This document shows positions 34,003-46,865 of a stretch of 64,000 bases of DNA, in pieces. The position numbers were made by a program, and so were the translations under genes. The first letter of the stretch is position 1; every line of letters starts with the position of its first letter. Origin of the DNA: Sinelater perroti (lineage: Eukaryota; Arthropoda; Insecta; Coleoptera; Elateridae); contig JARFIY010000001.1 in NCBI GenBank assembly GCA_036346155.1, positions 80,060,501-80,124,500 on the forward strand, written 5' to 3'. The notes under the pieces are model-generated. The model did not search any database. It worked only from the letters and a program-made list of their open reading frames with translations, and was not told the DNA's origin.

Positions 34003-37000
34003 TTACCGAGAAAATTGGCGTCGATCAGGACCTCCCTTCCTTTTAGGCTGCCGATACACCATCGTCTTTTTGAAATTCTTATCTGTGCTGTTCATATTCT
34101 TATAAAACCCATATCCACCACCTCCCTTCCGTTTTGTAGGCCTGTCATGCTTCTTAGATGCTACTTCTGCAATTTAAGATAAGGAAAGCAGTACAACCAA
34201 AATTGGCAGTTTAAAATAAACAGCAATGAAAAGGATACGAAGATCAACTGCAGGTGGAACAGTAAATCCAAATGATAAAGCAACTTTAGCTAAATCCAAT
34301 GTGCTTATATCAAAAATGGTCTTTAGGTGATGCGAGTCGTATGCACGGACATAACCTTTGAATGCTTCTTTGGCAGACGTGTTCAAAAAGTAGTTTTTTC
34401 CAATCAATTTTTCTAACTAAAATTTTTAAATAAGTGTCGTAAAAGAGGAAATAAATTATTTCAAACCTGCAGTTGAATATCAGCTATTTTATTCCAGGAA
34501 AATTCAAACTCATTTAGTGGCACCTTCGCTTGCTTTAGGTATCTTAAAAACCCAAGCTCTTCTGGTCGCAGTATAAGCAAAGCATGACCACTGCTACCTT
34601 CTCCTCTTGCAGTTCTACCAACCCTATGAATATATTCTTTAGGGTCATCGGGAGGATCATACTGAACGATCCAATCAACAGCAGGAATGTCTAAACCACG
34701 AGCGGCTACATCTGTGCAAAGCAAAATGCCAGATTCTGCATTGCAGAATTGGAAAAACGTAGTTGTTCGTTTTGTTTGCTTTTGCTTTCCCTAGAAATGC
34801 TTTGTGATTGCTTTTGACAGCCTTTATGAACTAAAATGACTTACATGAATACACATAACAGGCAGATCAATATAATTAAATAACTCGTGATGGAATTTCA
34901 CACTCATACAGGAACTGAAGAACACCATCACCTTCTTCTTCCTGTTCTTTTTGAGGAATGTGAACAGAATGAGCATCCGCTTCTCAGATGGGCACACTAC
35001 ATAACCCTGCTCCAAACCAGACACTGTTGCCACTTCCTTGGCATCGTCAACACCTACATATATAGGTTCTTTCTTTAAAGCCAGAGAAGTCAATGTTTCT
35101 ATTTTCTTGTTCTGTGTTGCACTGAACAGCATGGTCTGCCTTCTCTCTATCATACCAATCAGAAATTTAATTACTTACTATCTCATTTCCAATATAAACT
35201 TACTTGGTAGTAAATTAATGATTTGCTTCATTTCTTCCTCAAATCCAACTTCAAGGATTCGATCAGCTTCATCAATAATCAAACACTGTAGATTCTTGTA
35301 AAGAAAATCAGGGGTATTTTGTAAGTGATCTAGCAATCTTCCAGGTGTAGCAACAAGAATATTAATTCCTAAAATAAAAATATAACACAACTACATTAAC
35401 TAGAACAGTTAAAATCTACTTGCCATTAGAAAGCTTTTGTGCCTCCGTTTGTCGGCTAGCTCCTCCCATAACAAGGCCATATGTGTGGTGATGGTACTTC
35501 ATCAATTCTTTTAACACACCAAACGTCTGCATTGACAACTCCCTAGTTGGTGAAATAATAATTACACCAGTTCCTGTAAAAAATCTACTTTTATGAGAGT
35601 CTAGCATTAAAAAAATTACATTACCATTACGCGGCATAAACTTAAGTTTGTAAACTAACTCAACTGCGGGAATAAGAAAAGCCAGAGTTTTTCCAGATCC
35701 GGTTTTTGCAGCCCCCACTAAATCGCGTCCTTCTAGAAGTGGGGGAATTGAACGTGCTTGAATCTCCGTAAGTATTGTGAATCCCATGTCTCCAATAGCT
35801 TTCAAGGTGGCTTCACATACTTTCTCTTTCAATGAATCGAAGGAACGGTTGCTCAATATTTCTAAAGCCATGTCTGACCCTGGTACTACAAAAATTTCCC
35901 AATAACACTATTACTCATAAATGATACAAATTTAGATTAATATGAACGTTTTCAGTATTAAAATATGAAATCCTTTCCAAACCTCAACTCAAGTTAACGA
36001 GGAGTTTCAGTCATATTCGCCTTTAAAGCATCATTATGCGTTTCCAATTGAAAATGCCTTATACAAAAATTATTACAACATTAACAATACGTTATTTGGG
36101 TAAGCACAATTAAATTTTTCAAATATTTTGTTTTCAAACAAATTCACACATAAGAAGGTACCAAAAAATGAATTAAAAAAATACATTGGTTCACAAATAT
36201 TCATGTTGAAGGAGTTTTAGTTTGTCCATAACTTGTGCCCTTCCTCACACAATTGAAAGAAAATTTTATTAATTGCAATCAAGATATAATGGTACCTGCT
36301 TTTGTTCAAGAAGGTTCAGTAATATTAAGATCTACGTATTCAAATTCACCTTACATTGTTTTATCTACCACCTCAATCTCTATTTTATTCAAATGTTAGA
36401 TACTTTTTCTACGCATCATGTCTTTTGTTTTGCCTATATTTCAATCAGTAAAATATTTTCAGGATTATTACAACTTACTATTCTACCATAAATTTCCTGT
36501 AATTCGTCTTTTATTCTGTAATAAATCAGCACTATTTGATATGGTACAACTGCTGCAAAATGTCTATCTTACAACTTGGTTTTCTATAGCAAGTAACGCT
36601 CATTGTACCCAACAAGTCTTAATAATAGTAAATGGTGATTGATAACTTGATCTTAAGTTCAATTATTAAAAGCTTCCAACCATAAATAACAATATAAAAT
36701 CTGAAATTTACAACTATCTCCACCTTCCTTCTTTTAATCTTAATCTCTATTTTTTCTGGTTATCTCATTCTTCAGATCTACCAAGTATCTTTTCTCCACT
36801 GAATCTTTTCACAATCTTGGTCTTCCTTTTTCCATAAATGTTTCAAAGCATTACTGTATTTCTTCATCTGTTACTAATGTACATAAATGTGTCTAGATTC
36901 ATTCTCGGTCTGCTTTCTTTATTTCATATTCTGTCTATTCTGTAATCTTAAAAACACAAAATAAAATGCCCATTTATTATACTTTGACTTGGTATATTTG

Positions 37001-40000
37001 GAGACGCCCTTAACAGATATAATTGGATGTAGTCATATTTTAATTTTTGCTGCTCTATCTATTTATTTCTTTAATAATAAATTACTGATCCTAAATATTT
37101 GAACTCGTCTTTATTTTAGTTTTCGTCTGTTATTAAATCCCAAATTACTGTTACCATTTACTTTGTTTTATTAACTTTATCCCAGTTCAGGCTTGTAACT
37201 ATTTTACAATAAATGTGCTAGTTTGAACAGCACATCATTCAAATGTCCACCAAGGCCACATTTATCACTGGTGTATTCAAAAAACCCAATAGTCATGATT
37301 CAGTCCAATATGTTAGGTGGTATTCCACATTTCCATTTCATGTTTCCTTGCAGATCATCCAGCATTTTTGATTTGTTCCTGTTTGTAAACTTGTACTTTC
37401 ACACAACCCCAAATAAAATAATTACGTTCACAAGTTCATTTTATGTTGACATGATGTGATGTAGGGCAAAAATAGACGAACGATCGTTGCTATATATTAC
37501 TTGATGTTAACATTACGTCAATGCCCATTACGGCACTATACTAGAATGAGGCGAGAAAAACATTACCCCGGGCACAATCGAAATTCGCCAGCGAACAGCT
37601 GCCACAGCAAGTGGATTCCCGTCAGGAGCCAAATTTGTAACTATTAACTCGCGAAAGCTGAATGAAAGAATAGTCGTAGAAATGTGATTTTTTGCAAGTG
37701 TTTTTGGACTTCCTTGCCATTATGGGCTAAACGAAATTTTTTTATCGCTTCCGATTTAGGAAATGTACTTTTTTAGCTACCCTGTTTTTATTAAACTTTG
37801 CAGAAAGAAACTCCACTAGGGAGTTTATGAAACCACAAATACTCCCAGAGGATTCCTCATCTGTGAGCGGCTAACCGAGCAAACGAATTTTAGGGTGTTT
37901 TTGAAACACGTTTCTGGCGCACCCCGTATTTTTCTGAGGTAGAACACCGTTTTAGTAGAATTTAATCGATCGAAATAGTAATTAAAACTGCATCTCGCTA
38001 TCTGTTGCTGTTTCTGAGATCTGGAAAAACATTTTCAACTTTAACTACTCTACTGACTGAGCAAATCAGGGTAGTTATATCATCCATAAAATATCGTTCA
38101 CTAAGTTTATTTTCTTCGATAGTCGGATGGCCATAATTACTTTTTTAACAATTAAGTTAGAAAGAATAACAGATGTATATTGACTAAAGACTCACAGGTT
38201 TCAGAGAAAATTGCAATTCGACAGAACACCATACAATTAAACAACTGATTGAAAACCAATTAATTAAATAAGGCTTAACGACTTGAGGTTTGCTGACGAG
38301 ATTATGATATTTGTATAAGAGAGAAGTAGAAAGAATGGTTAAGAAACTACAAGTAAAAGCAAGAAAAGTGAGTTGAAAGTGAACTTCACAAAACCAAACC
38401 ATCACCATTTTCATATACATAGACTGTTGATGAGAGATGGTAACAAAGTGCTACATAAAGTCGTTAGAGAGCAACAGTAGTAATAATTGTTACAGAAAGT
38501 TCATAACATTTCCATTCTCTATTGTAGGCTAGCATTGCTGGCTGGATTTTCTATTACATTGATAGTATCGCCAAAAATGTGGCTTGTGGCAACATTCTGT
38601 TGGAATGATATCTCATTTAAGTAGAGGGTATCCCATATTCGATGTGATTTAAAGGTTACAACTATTTCCATAGGAATTAGAATAAAACTAGTTAAGCATT
38701 CATAGGTGCGTTTTTAAAAAAAAATCGATTAACGCAAACCCCATGCCAATATCTCTAACAGTTTTGGGAGATATAAGCTAAAAGTCATTTTTGGTTGATT
38801 ACTATAGTGCCATAACTCCGTTGTTTAAATATTTTTTCATTCTATAGTTTTTTGGAAATTTTTAATCAGCTGTATGTTGTGGATTAGTCACTGTTTATAA
38901 CCGTCCCTTCTGGATCAAATGCTAGTCCTTTGTTTCTTCTACTTTGGCCTATTAAAGACTTACATCAAATTTTTCTATAGGTAGGACTATTTAAACAGTT
39001 TCCAAATTAAAAACGCATGATCACTACGCAATAAACTTTTAGTTTCCAAAGAAATGTAAGTTTTTTATAATTTTTTTAATTATAGAATACTCTTCTGGTA
39101 TCGTTTATATATTTTTTTATTAGTTCCCAACATTCTCTTCACCATTTTATCCTCAAGAAAACACACTACCAAGACCAAAATTATTCACATCAATGTCAGC
39201 AATAAATTTAGCCAGGCCTGAATTTTCACTGTACAAAAAGTTGTAAGTCAAGTGGTTAAGATATGTAACCAAATTAAATTTGCAATTTTCGCGTTCTGTC
39301 ATATGAGTAAAGATTGTAATCTAAGTGTATGTAAAATTAACCCATTCCAGATTTACCTAAATAGTAATTGTAGAAACTAAAATACAAAATGAATTCCCCC
39401 GTTTATTATTTTAAGCATAAAATCTGTTGATTAAGTAAATTAAAACTAGATTAGGAATAAACTGGCAGCAAAGATGGGAAAACGAGAATATAAATTTTAG
39501 TTAAGAAAAGAAGTACTGATTAAGGTATACCAACCAATACTTTAACAGAATTAAAACAAATATGGTGCACCCAAATAACACTCAATAAAAAAAAAATCAG
39601 AATCATATTTCTGCAAGTTCTAAAACTTTTTTAAATTTGTTAAATATCAACATAATTTGTTGTATCATTCTACATAACCAACAACACTTACACATCTCTT
39701 TGTCAGTTTCCAAGTCATTTATTACTTCTATTTCAGATTGATCTTTAGATTCTTCATTTTCTCCTCCCCCACTATCATTCTCTGCGATGTTCTTATTTTC
39801 AGAATCCAATTGGTTTCCTTGTTTTTCTTCTTTTTCTCTAAAAAGACATAATTTTATAAAAACCAGTATTCTAAAACGATACTATTAAGAAATAACAATA
39901 GAAAAATATTAATATATTTTATAATTCCTAGTATTCGTGTATCAGTAATGTACTATAAAACAAATGGGTCTTTTCTATTAATTACAAATACATTTATAAG

Positions 40001-43000
40001 TAAACATATACATATCAAAATGTACATCAAGTATATACACAAAAAATAAATAGCTAAACGACATTGAACCATTGCTTTTTCGAAAATGATTGTCTGATAC
40101 GATTATAAATTAAAAAAAAATACTTTTGGATAGGCACACACTCTAAAGGAGATTCCCATGCAAATTGGTGTATTACCGCGACTCATCGCCGTTTTAATTT
40201 ATAAAGAGTCGCATGGATATTATAACAATAGTCCAGATACCACTTCAGTTCGTTTATGTTGCCAAGAAACCAAAACTTAAAAATTCTTAAAATAACTTTC
40301 TTTCACTAACAACAATTCATTAAAGTCCCCCAAATCGATGGTGATTTGAGCAAATCAGAATATATATAGCTTCAAATGTACATTTTAACGACCTTACGAC
40401 AAAGCAAGTAATATGACTTTTGTGTTGACTTCGCAGAAATGTAACGACTGTGGAGGATCGACGTAGTCTGTGGCATTCGGTGTACATGGACTTTTAGGTT
40501 TGCTTGTCTGTATAAAATATTTGTTTATGAAGATTGATAAGTGACAACGTGTTTGCATATTATGTTTATAAATTTGAAATTGCAGTCTGTTTTCTTAAAA
40601 GGACACACCTTATTTTTTTATGAGATTAAGTGGTGTGTGACTGATTTGGAAAATCCTATTTTTACACATTAAAAGTAAAACGTGAAAACACCCTATCGCT
40701 GTTTTTTAACTTATTTTTGCATAAGATATTAAAAACATTTAATATTTATATGGCATATACATTTAGAATAATTTTAAAAGTTCAACATGCACAAGTCTGC
40801 AAATCGACAATTTTCGATGTAAAACCAATTTCTTTCCAATAGTTTTTGTTTAGTTACTATTATTTACTGCATCCAAAGTTACAAAAGGGCATAAAAATAA
40901 GGAAAAATTACAATTATCAAAATATATACAAATTGCTCGTTCATATTGATACATAATTTAAATCTTAGGATACAAATGTCCACGCTGTCAAAAATGTCCA
41001 GTATTGCTCAACTTGTCTGTCGCAGACTTTCTATATATGTTATCTAATAATTATTATCAGAATAAAAGAACACCAATGAAATATCAGCCGAAAAAATCAG
41101 CATTCTGCAAAATTCCGATCCCTGAATTTATTTTTAGAAAGCACTTCTGCCTAAATGTAAAAGGTGTCGCAATAAGTGACATATTTTTTTGTTTTGTTCA
41201 AACAAATACAAGCCGTAAACTTTGATGAGTGATCATTCATTGATATACTATTTTTCAAAGCTTAGAAATCATTAAAATTAACAATATTTGTATTCAATTA
41301 CGACATTACATAGTATATTAAATTTATTATATCCGTAACAGACTTTCCACATTTATATTAACATCAATTGTAAAGAAATTGGAAAACACGCAACTGTGCA
41401 AAACCAAAAACCATGTACGTATTCCCGTTGAGAATGTTCACAAGCAAATATCGCCGCTATTAATCAAAGTATAAATGATAATCCTAAACTCTTATGGTAA
41501 TTAATATGTTCTTTTACGCTAACAGAATCCTATTAACTAAAAAACTAAAGTCAACAGACCATTTAACCAGTCAAAGGTTTGCTGACTGAACCTTGGAAGT
41601 CCAAGTGAATAAAATTTTCGATAAAAAAAATTACGTTCAGTTATGAAGCACATTTTATTAATTTGTTAATAAACAAAACTCCCATATAAGGGTAGCAGAA
41701 AACCTTAAAGGCATTCACAAACGACAAATACGTCTCCTAAAAGCTAAGATTTGATGCAGTTTTTCAGCAGACAGCGTGATAGGGCCATATTTTTTATAGA
41801 TATGACTGGCAATGCACTTATCAATACAAATCATATCATTAGATGATTAGTAACTTTTTATGGTCTCAAATTGGTAACTTGAACTTAAAAAAAATTGTTT
41901 CAACAGGTTGGGGCCATATGCTACACAACTGGAGAAATAAAAGCGTTATTGTAAGATAAATTTCTGGACTGCGTAATATTCAGAAGTAGTGATGTACATT
42001 GGCAACCACAATCATGGAATTTAATTCTGATAGATTTCTTTCTAAAAAGCAACATTCAAGAAGTTATACAGGGAATGAACCTCAATTGTGTCCAAACATT
42101 TTATACCCAAGACCACACCCACTAACATCGAAACTTAAAAATCTGATGTGAACATCACACGACTTTCCTTGCCCTATTATTTGGGTAATTCGGGCAAAAA
42201 TCCTGGGCTTCATTTTTTTTTCGAGTTCCTATTTTACCAACTTTTACTTTAAATTCATGTTTATCTCGTGATAACAAATCATTTTTATTCTCATGAATTT
42301 TTTGTATCTTCAACCGTTTAGATTCGCGACCGCTTTGCGACAGAATTTGGGACCTTGCGACCAAAGGGCTCGGCCGATTTTTACCTTACTACCTACAAGT
42401 AACTTACATATCAAATTCCAAGTCTCTAGCTCTTACGGTTCTCGAGATATCCTGTTTGCTGACAGACCAACAAACAGACAGACGCACACACGCACCACGC
42501 GCACACGCAAGGGCGCACGCGCACGCGCCCGCACACACACACGAACTACTGGCCCAAACCAAGTTTTTTGATGTCCGGAGGCTATAATTCGTCCAGAAAT
42601 GTGAAAACTGGGTAGGTTAAATTTTCGCCGATTACATTCCATACCAATTACTTCAAAATATAAGTCGCTAATTTACAGGACAAAATAACTTCATTCTAGA
42701 AACCCTCAAAAATAAAAGAAAACCTAAACTATCACCTCCTATATTAAAGGTAGCCCAGGTTTTTGAAACACCGCGATCATATTTCTTAAGCATTTTACCC
42801 AATTGACACAAGCCTTTTTTTGAGTGATCGTTAACTTAGCGATATCCAATGTGCAAACAGCTTTTTTATTATTTTTCATTAAATGTTCATGCAATATTCT
42901 ATGCCAGTCATACTAATGCCTAAGGATACCTGAATTTCACGAAAAGTCACATGACCATCTTGCTTTATCACTTCGTGCATGGCATCGATGTTTGCTGGCA

Positions 43001-44137
43001 CCACAGCTGATTTTGGATGACCTTCTTTAAATTCATCCGCCAGCAAACTATGATCATAATTAAATTCATTGAATCAACAATATACCACAGTTCTGTATGG
43101 AGCTTCATCACCAAAAGTCAAAGTGTTGTCGAGATAATCCACGTTAAAACTATTAAAAAATCATTGCACGAACATGTTCACAAGTTAATTCCATTTTTTG
43201 GCAAAGAGGAAATTTAACTTAACGAAAACAAAACAAGAGCGTCTGTATAACAAAACGTTTTAAGTACCTAAGCCACCAAAAAAGTCAAACCGTATGATGC
43301 AAACATCCAATTGTACCTAGTACATGCAGGTTGCCAATTCGCAATAGATACCAAGTAGTCCACATATGTGTCAATTCAGGCATTACATACCCATCTTCAA
43401 ATCCTATACATAAATAGTCATCAACCAAAAAAGCAATACAAATCAGAACCCTCTACTAGGTCTTGGCTAATAGATCTTCATAGAAGCTAAGGTGACATAA
43501 TTGGATGGACTCCTCACATTACATACAAGGAAAATAATAGCAGCACATTAACTTACGGAATTCAATATTTCCAAATGCTAATAAACGTAAAAAAATCCAA
43601 ATATACAGGGGGTATTGGATGATCTAGAAGTATTTTAATTTGGAGAATTGAGTATTATCAGTTTTGCAACATTTAATTAAGTATAATTAGCCAGAATGTA
43701 CCAGGTTGCAAATTGTTATCTATTTTTATAAGACCATTGAGAAGTAACAGGAATGAAATAGTGTTAACTGCACCATTTTTTAGTACTTGTCCTCTACATT
43801 CCTTAATTCCATATGAATTAATTTTCAGTGCAAAATCAGAAAGAATTGCTCAGTACAAGCAAAAGGCAAACAATCAACTTACTTTTATTAGAACCAGGCT
43901 GATCAATTGGCTTTCGCTTCTCGCCTTGATCAACCAGTCTTTTCACTTCTTGTTCTACAGTTTCTTGCTCTAAAAATGTGTAAAATAAACCATACAATTT
44001 CGTGTACAGCAAACCAAACATTGTTAGGTTAACTTACGTTTCTCCTTCTTTTCAGATTCCTTAAGCTGAAGAAACTTGAGCTTTTGCTTTTCACGCTTCT
44101 TTATTTTGCGAAGCAACACTTTATCCTGTATAGACAT
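34003..44137 (-). CDS. pit: ATP-dependent RNA helicase DDX18/Pitchoune (Has1 orthologue), 10 exons
   Basis: Exons on the minus strand: 44137-44038, 43968-43882, 39835-39692, 35885-35625, 35573-35424, 35368-35204, 35146-34845, 34790-34467, 34416-34239, 34166-34003. They sum to 1875 nt (624 aa plus stop) with every phase consistent. The start MSIQDKVLLRKIKKREKQK opens a charged N-terminus of about 110 residues, low in similarity as usual for the family. The helicase motifs are intact: Q motif FTILTEIQ (146-153), Walker A AAKTGSGKT (169-177), PTREL (206-210), TPGR (255-258), DEAD (280-283), SAT (311-313), TDVAARGLD (429-437), HRVGRTARG (458-466). A basic, glycine-rich tail ends QPKRKGGPDRRQFSR. 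Members unwind pre-rRNA/snoRNA duplexes during large-subunit ribosome assembly in the nucleolus. Intron 5 starts with GC instead of GT; the others are GT-AG. Introns 2 (4.0 kb) and 3 (3.8 kb) carry transposon debris. The exon 3 acceptor is the least certain joint. Confidence 0.93.
36720..37200 (-). pseudogene. LINE reverse transcriptase 3' remnant in DDX18 intron 3
   Basis: On the minus strand, DEFKYLGSVIYY near 37110-37075 matches the (E)FKYLGS motif after the RT catalytic core. The surrounding sequence has the T-rich plus-strand look of decayed LINE 3' ends. No longer continuous frame remains. Confidence 0.4.
38475..38553 (+). repeat. Helitron-like 3' end remnant
   Basis: About 80 bp similar to the last 85 bp of the element ending at 47358: TACAGAAAGTTC, then ATTCTCTAT and GCTGG...ATTTTCTA. 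Here the final CTAG has decayed to CTAT. It lies in DDX18 intron 3. Confidence 0.45.
41991..42123 (+). pseudogene. Mariner-like transposase C-terminal scrap
   Basis: The plus-strand frame DVHWQPQSWNLILIDFFLKS then NIQEVIQGM matches the W(P)PRS.DL.P.DFFLW region around the third catalytic residue of mariner transposases, with key positions mutated. It lies in DDX18 intron 2. Confidence 0.5.
42162..42640. mobile_element. Inverted-repeat element, copy 2 (right end lost)
   Basis: It starts ACTTTCCTTGCCCTATTATT and shares with 29273-29951 the blocks CGAGTTCCTATTTTACCAAC and AGAAATGTGAAAA. It carries a (CA/CG)-rich run at 42480-42545. The right palindrome is absent. The remaining similarity stops near 42640, inside DDX18 intron 2. 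Confidence 0.7.
42775..43035 (-). pseudogene. Mariner-like transposase N-terminal scrap
   Basis: The minus strand reads KEGHPKSAVVPANIDAMHEV, IKQDGHVTFREIQVSLGISM, and then, after stops, a region like KLCSRWI...QK. This is the paired helix-turn-helix DNA-binding part of a mariner-family transposase. It is a relic in DDX18 intron 2, with no catalytic domain. Confidence 0.6.
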
Positions 44138-44849
44138 GTTAGAAACTGCGAACTATTTCTAAAAACGAATGTTGTTAACACCACGTGTTAAGCAGACACA
44201 ACATTCTATAATATAACCTAGAAAAGAGAGTTGGATTTTAAAATCGGTATTGCCAAACTACCGCCTGATAACTTTAAATATACAGTTAGTACAAAATAAA
44301 ATTGAAAGAAAGACAACAAAACTGGACAATTTTCAAAGAAAAGTATCTTTATAGTACAGATTATTACGTTGTTATTTTTAACATAGATTTTTTCCTAAAT
44401 GTAAGTATGCCTTTAGGATATTTTGCTTAAACTTTTGTTTAACTATTGATCAATTTCATATTACTCAGTTTACAATGGATGACCATGTTTAAGTACTGTT
44501 GTGTTGGTTGTGAGTAAATGATTTTATTTACTAATAACATATTTTCTATTTACAGTGAAAAGTATTTGTTACTTAAATTAACCTACTAAATTTTTCAAGT
44601 ATATTCCAGACTGTTGAAACCGTCTTAATCATCTTATTCAAATGCCAAAGAACTAACAATAAAGCGGGTGGTAAATATGTTAGTAATGCAATAAATTGCT
44701 CTTGTAGCTATACTATATATAATATAAAAAATAATAAAAACACATCTTTTATTGAATCATAAACGTAAAAGTGCACTCAGTGACATACATTTTTTGTTAA
44801 ATATAAAAAAAATTATTCTCTTTATCACTTGAACATTTTAACTTAAGTG

Positions 44850-45270
44850 TCTTTTTCTTCTTCCTTCTTCTTTATAGCATTACTCATGTTCTTTCCCACT
44901 ATTATAGTGACTATCTTTACCTTCTTGCTGGTCTTCCAGGTGGTTGTTTTCTTATCGGCAATTTATCTCTGGCTATCCCGACTAATCGGTTTTCATTAAA
45001 TTCTTTTATTGTGATTGTTTCACTCTCTTTTCCTAACCATAATCCATGCATTTAATGGTTTATGTTGCACTGATTCTTTATGACCTCGCTTGTCATTCTT
45101 CATCTCGGCTGTTTTCATCATCTGTCCAGTTTTTTGTGCATCTCTCCTTGTTTATGCACCGTATATTATGTTATTAGACTCGTAAATCCAACTTTTGACC
45201 TCTGTATTTATGTATTTGTTATGTCATATTATGCCCAGGTATCTTAGTTACAACTTAATTTTATGTTAAC
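44850..45270 (-). pseudogene. Possible LINE C-terminal remnant
   Basis: The minus-strand reading ITIKEFNENRLVGIARDKLP then PPGRPARR resembles the P.GRP..RW tail of LINE ORF2 proteins. It is weak and interrupted, and boundaries are approximate. Confidence 0.35.
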
Positions 45271-45520
45271 TAGCCGGCTCGGGTCACCTTCGGCTCCCCT
45301 TCCCGTCCAGCCCTGCGGGGATGAGTTTTTATTTAAGGAAGTGCACCCCTTAATAACATGAACTCGCAATTAATAAATTTCCTGAAACACGGGTTCTCCA
45401 ATTTTAACTATAGATTATTCCTGCCAAGTATCTTTAATAAGTATATAGATGGAGAATAATATCCCTCTGTTTAGAGAAATAATTATAAAAGTCAAGCGAT
45501 GACCTGTCTCGACTTACGGT

Positions 45521-45635
45521 TCGAACCAAGTTTTTTGGTGTCCCGAGGCTATATTTCGTCCAGAAATGTGAAAAACTGGGTAGGTCAAAATTTCCGTCGA
45601 TTACATTACTTTCCTTATTATAGGATAAGGAAAGT
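45521..45635. mobile_element. Inverted-repeat element, copy 3 (right end only)
   Basis: It shares GGCTATATTTCGTCCAGAAA, GTAGGTCAAAATTT and the terminal 28 bp palindrome (45608-45635, ACTTTCCTTATTATAGGATA then AGGAAAGT) with 29273-29951. The rest of the element is missing. Confidence 0.75.
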
Positions 45636-45699
45636 AAAAATCATAACTATTCAGCTTTTAATCCATTTTGATCGAATAATGTACTGTTAGGAAAAGAGA

Positions 45700-46680
45700 A
45701 TTCTTGAGTTACATGTGGTTGGTAGCATAAGCGCGCTTCGTTCACCTGCTACTTCAGTGTTTGTCAAGATGACGACTGGACAGCAAAAATCATTTTGTGT
45801 TTTACACTTCGCGAAGTGCGAGTTCGTAACAACTGTTCAGTGTGATTTTCGGCGACAATATAATACGGGTTTTCTGTGTAAAGGAAAATCCAGTGGTCGT
45901 CCCCATGTATCAGACGAAGATGTAGAACGCATCCGAATGAGTTTCGCAAGTAGCCCCCAAAAATCCACTCGTCATGTCGGTAGAGAATTAAATATTTCCT
46001 TAACACCCGTACAAGATTCAATTAATGCAAGCCCTTCATGCTGGTGACAAACAACAACGTGTGGAATTGTGTGAATTTATTCTCGACGAAGTGACAAAAA
46101 TGACAATTTTGTAACACCCGTAGTGTTTTTTGACGAGGCTACTTTTCATTTAAGTGGCAAGGTAAACCTCTAATGTTAGAATGTGGAATACGAAGTGGCC
46201 ACATCAAATTGTACAACACGGGAGAATCTTTCCTAAACTTAATTTTTTTTTGTGCAATTTCCTCTTTTCTTCTTAGAGAACACTGTTGCGGAAATCACAT
46301 ATCTAGATATGAGAGAGACCGATTCAGATGACTTCATTTTCTAGCAGGACGGGGCACCACCATACTGGAGCCTGGAAGTTCGAGAATTTTTGAATAATCA
46401 GATTCCAAAACGATGGATCCGCCGTATAGGACTTAACAATTCAGTTTTACATCAGTGGTTTCCAAGGTCGCCGGAACTCAGTGTGAGAGATTTTTTCTTA
46501 TGGGGTTTATAAAACACCACGTGTATGTGCATCCTTTTCTAACTACGGCGGTCGAACTACGAAACCGCATAACAGCAGCCACAGATCCAGATATGCTCGC
46601 AAAAGTATGGGACAAATTTGGCTACCTTATGGACATACACCATGCATCCCAAGTAGGGAATATTGAGCACCTATGATTTG
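45700..46680 (+). pseudogene. DUF4817/mariner-type transposase pseudogene
   Basis: On the plus strand, MTTGQQKSFCVLHFAKCEFV and RRQYNT (N-terminal helix-turn-helix, from 45769), KSSGRPHVSDEDVERIRMSF, then after a shift the catalytic stretch VFFDEATFHLSG (about 46117-46155). Next come QDGAPPYW-like residues (about 46345) and FPRSPELSVRDFFLWGFIKH with frameshifts (about 46460-46520). The C-terminus is LMDIHHASQVGNIEHL with stop at 46674-46676. The order matches a complete IS630/Tc1-mariner-type transposase of the kind annotated with DUF4817 in arthropods. It has internal deletions and several stops or shifts, so it is inactive. Confidence 0.75.
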
Positions 46681-46865
46681 GTATGTAAAAAAACATCGAG
46701 ATTAGCCCTGTAATATAAAATTAATCTTAAGCGTCATTATTTTTCATAATAAAAACATTCTAAATCGGACAATTATTTTTAAAACACTCTGTATTTGTCC
46801 ACTAATTGCTGTAAGAAGTAAATCTGAGCTCATTTTCGATGAATGAAAATGTTTCTTTCTAATTA

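Noticed and set aside
34887..35301. Plus-strand frames across DDX18
   Set aside because: They are antisense shadows of DDX18 exons 6 and 7, where the minus-strand frame has all helicase motifs.
42480..42571. Arg/Thr-rich frames on both strands
   Set aside because: They come from a CA/CG-rich simple run inside the inverted-repeat element.
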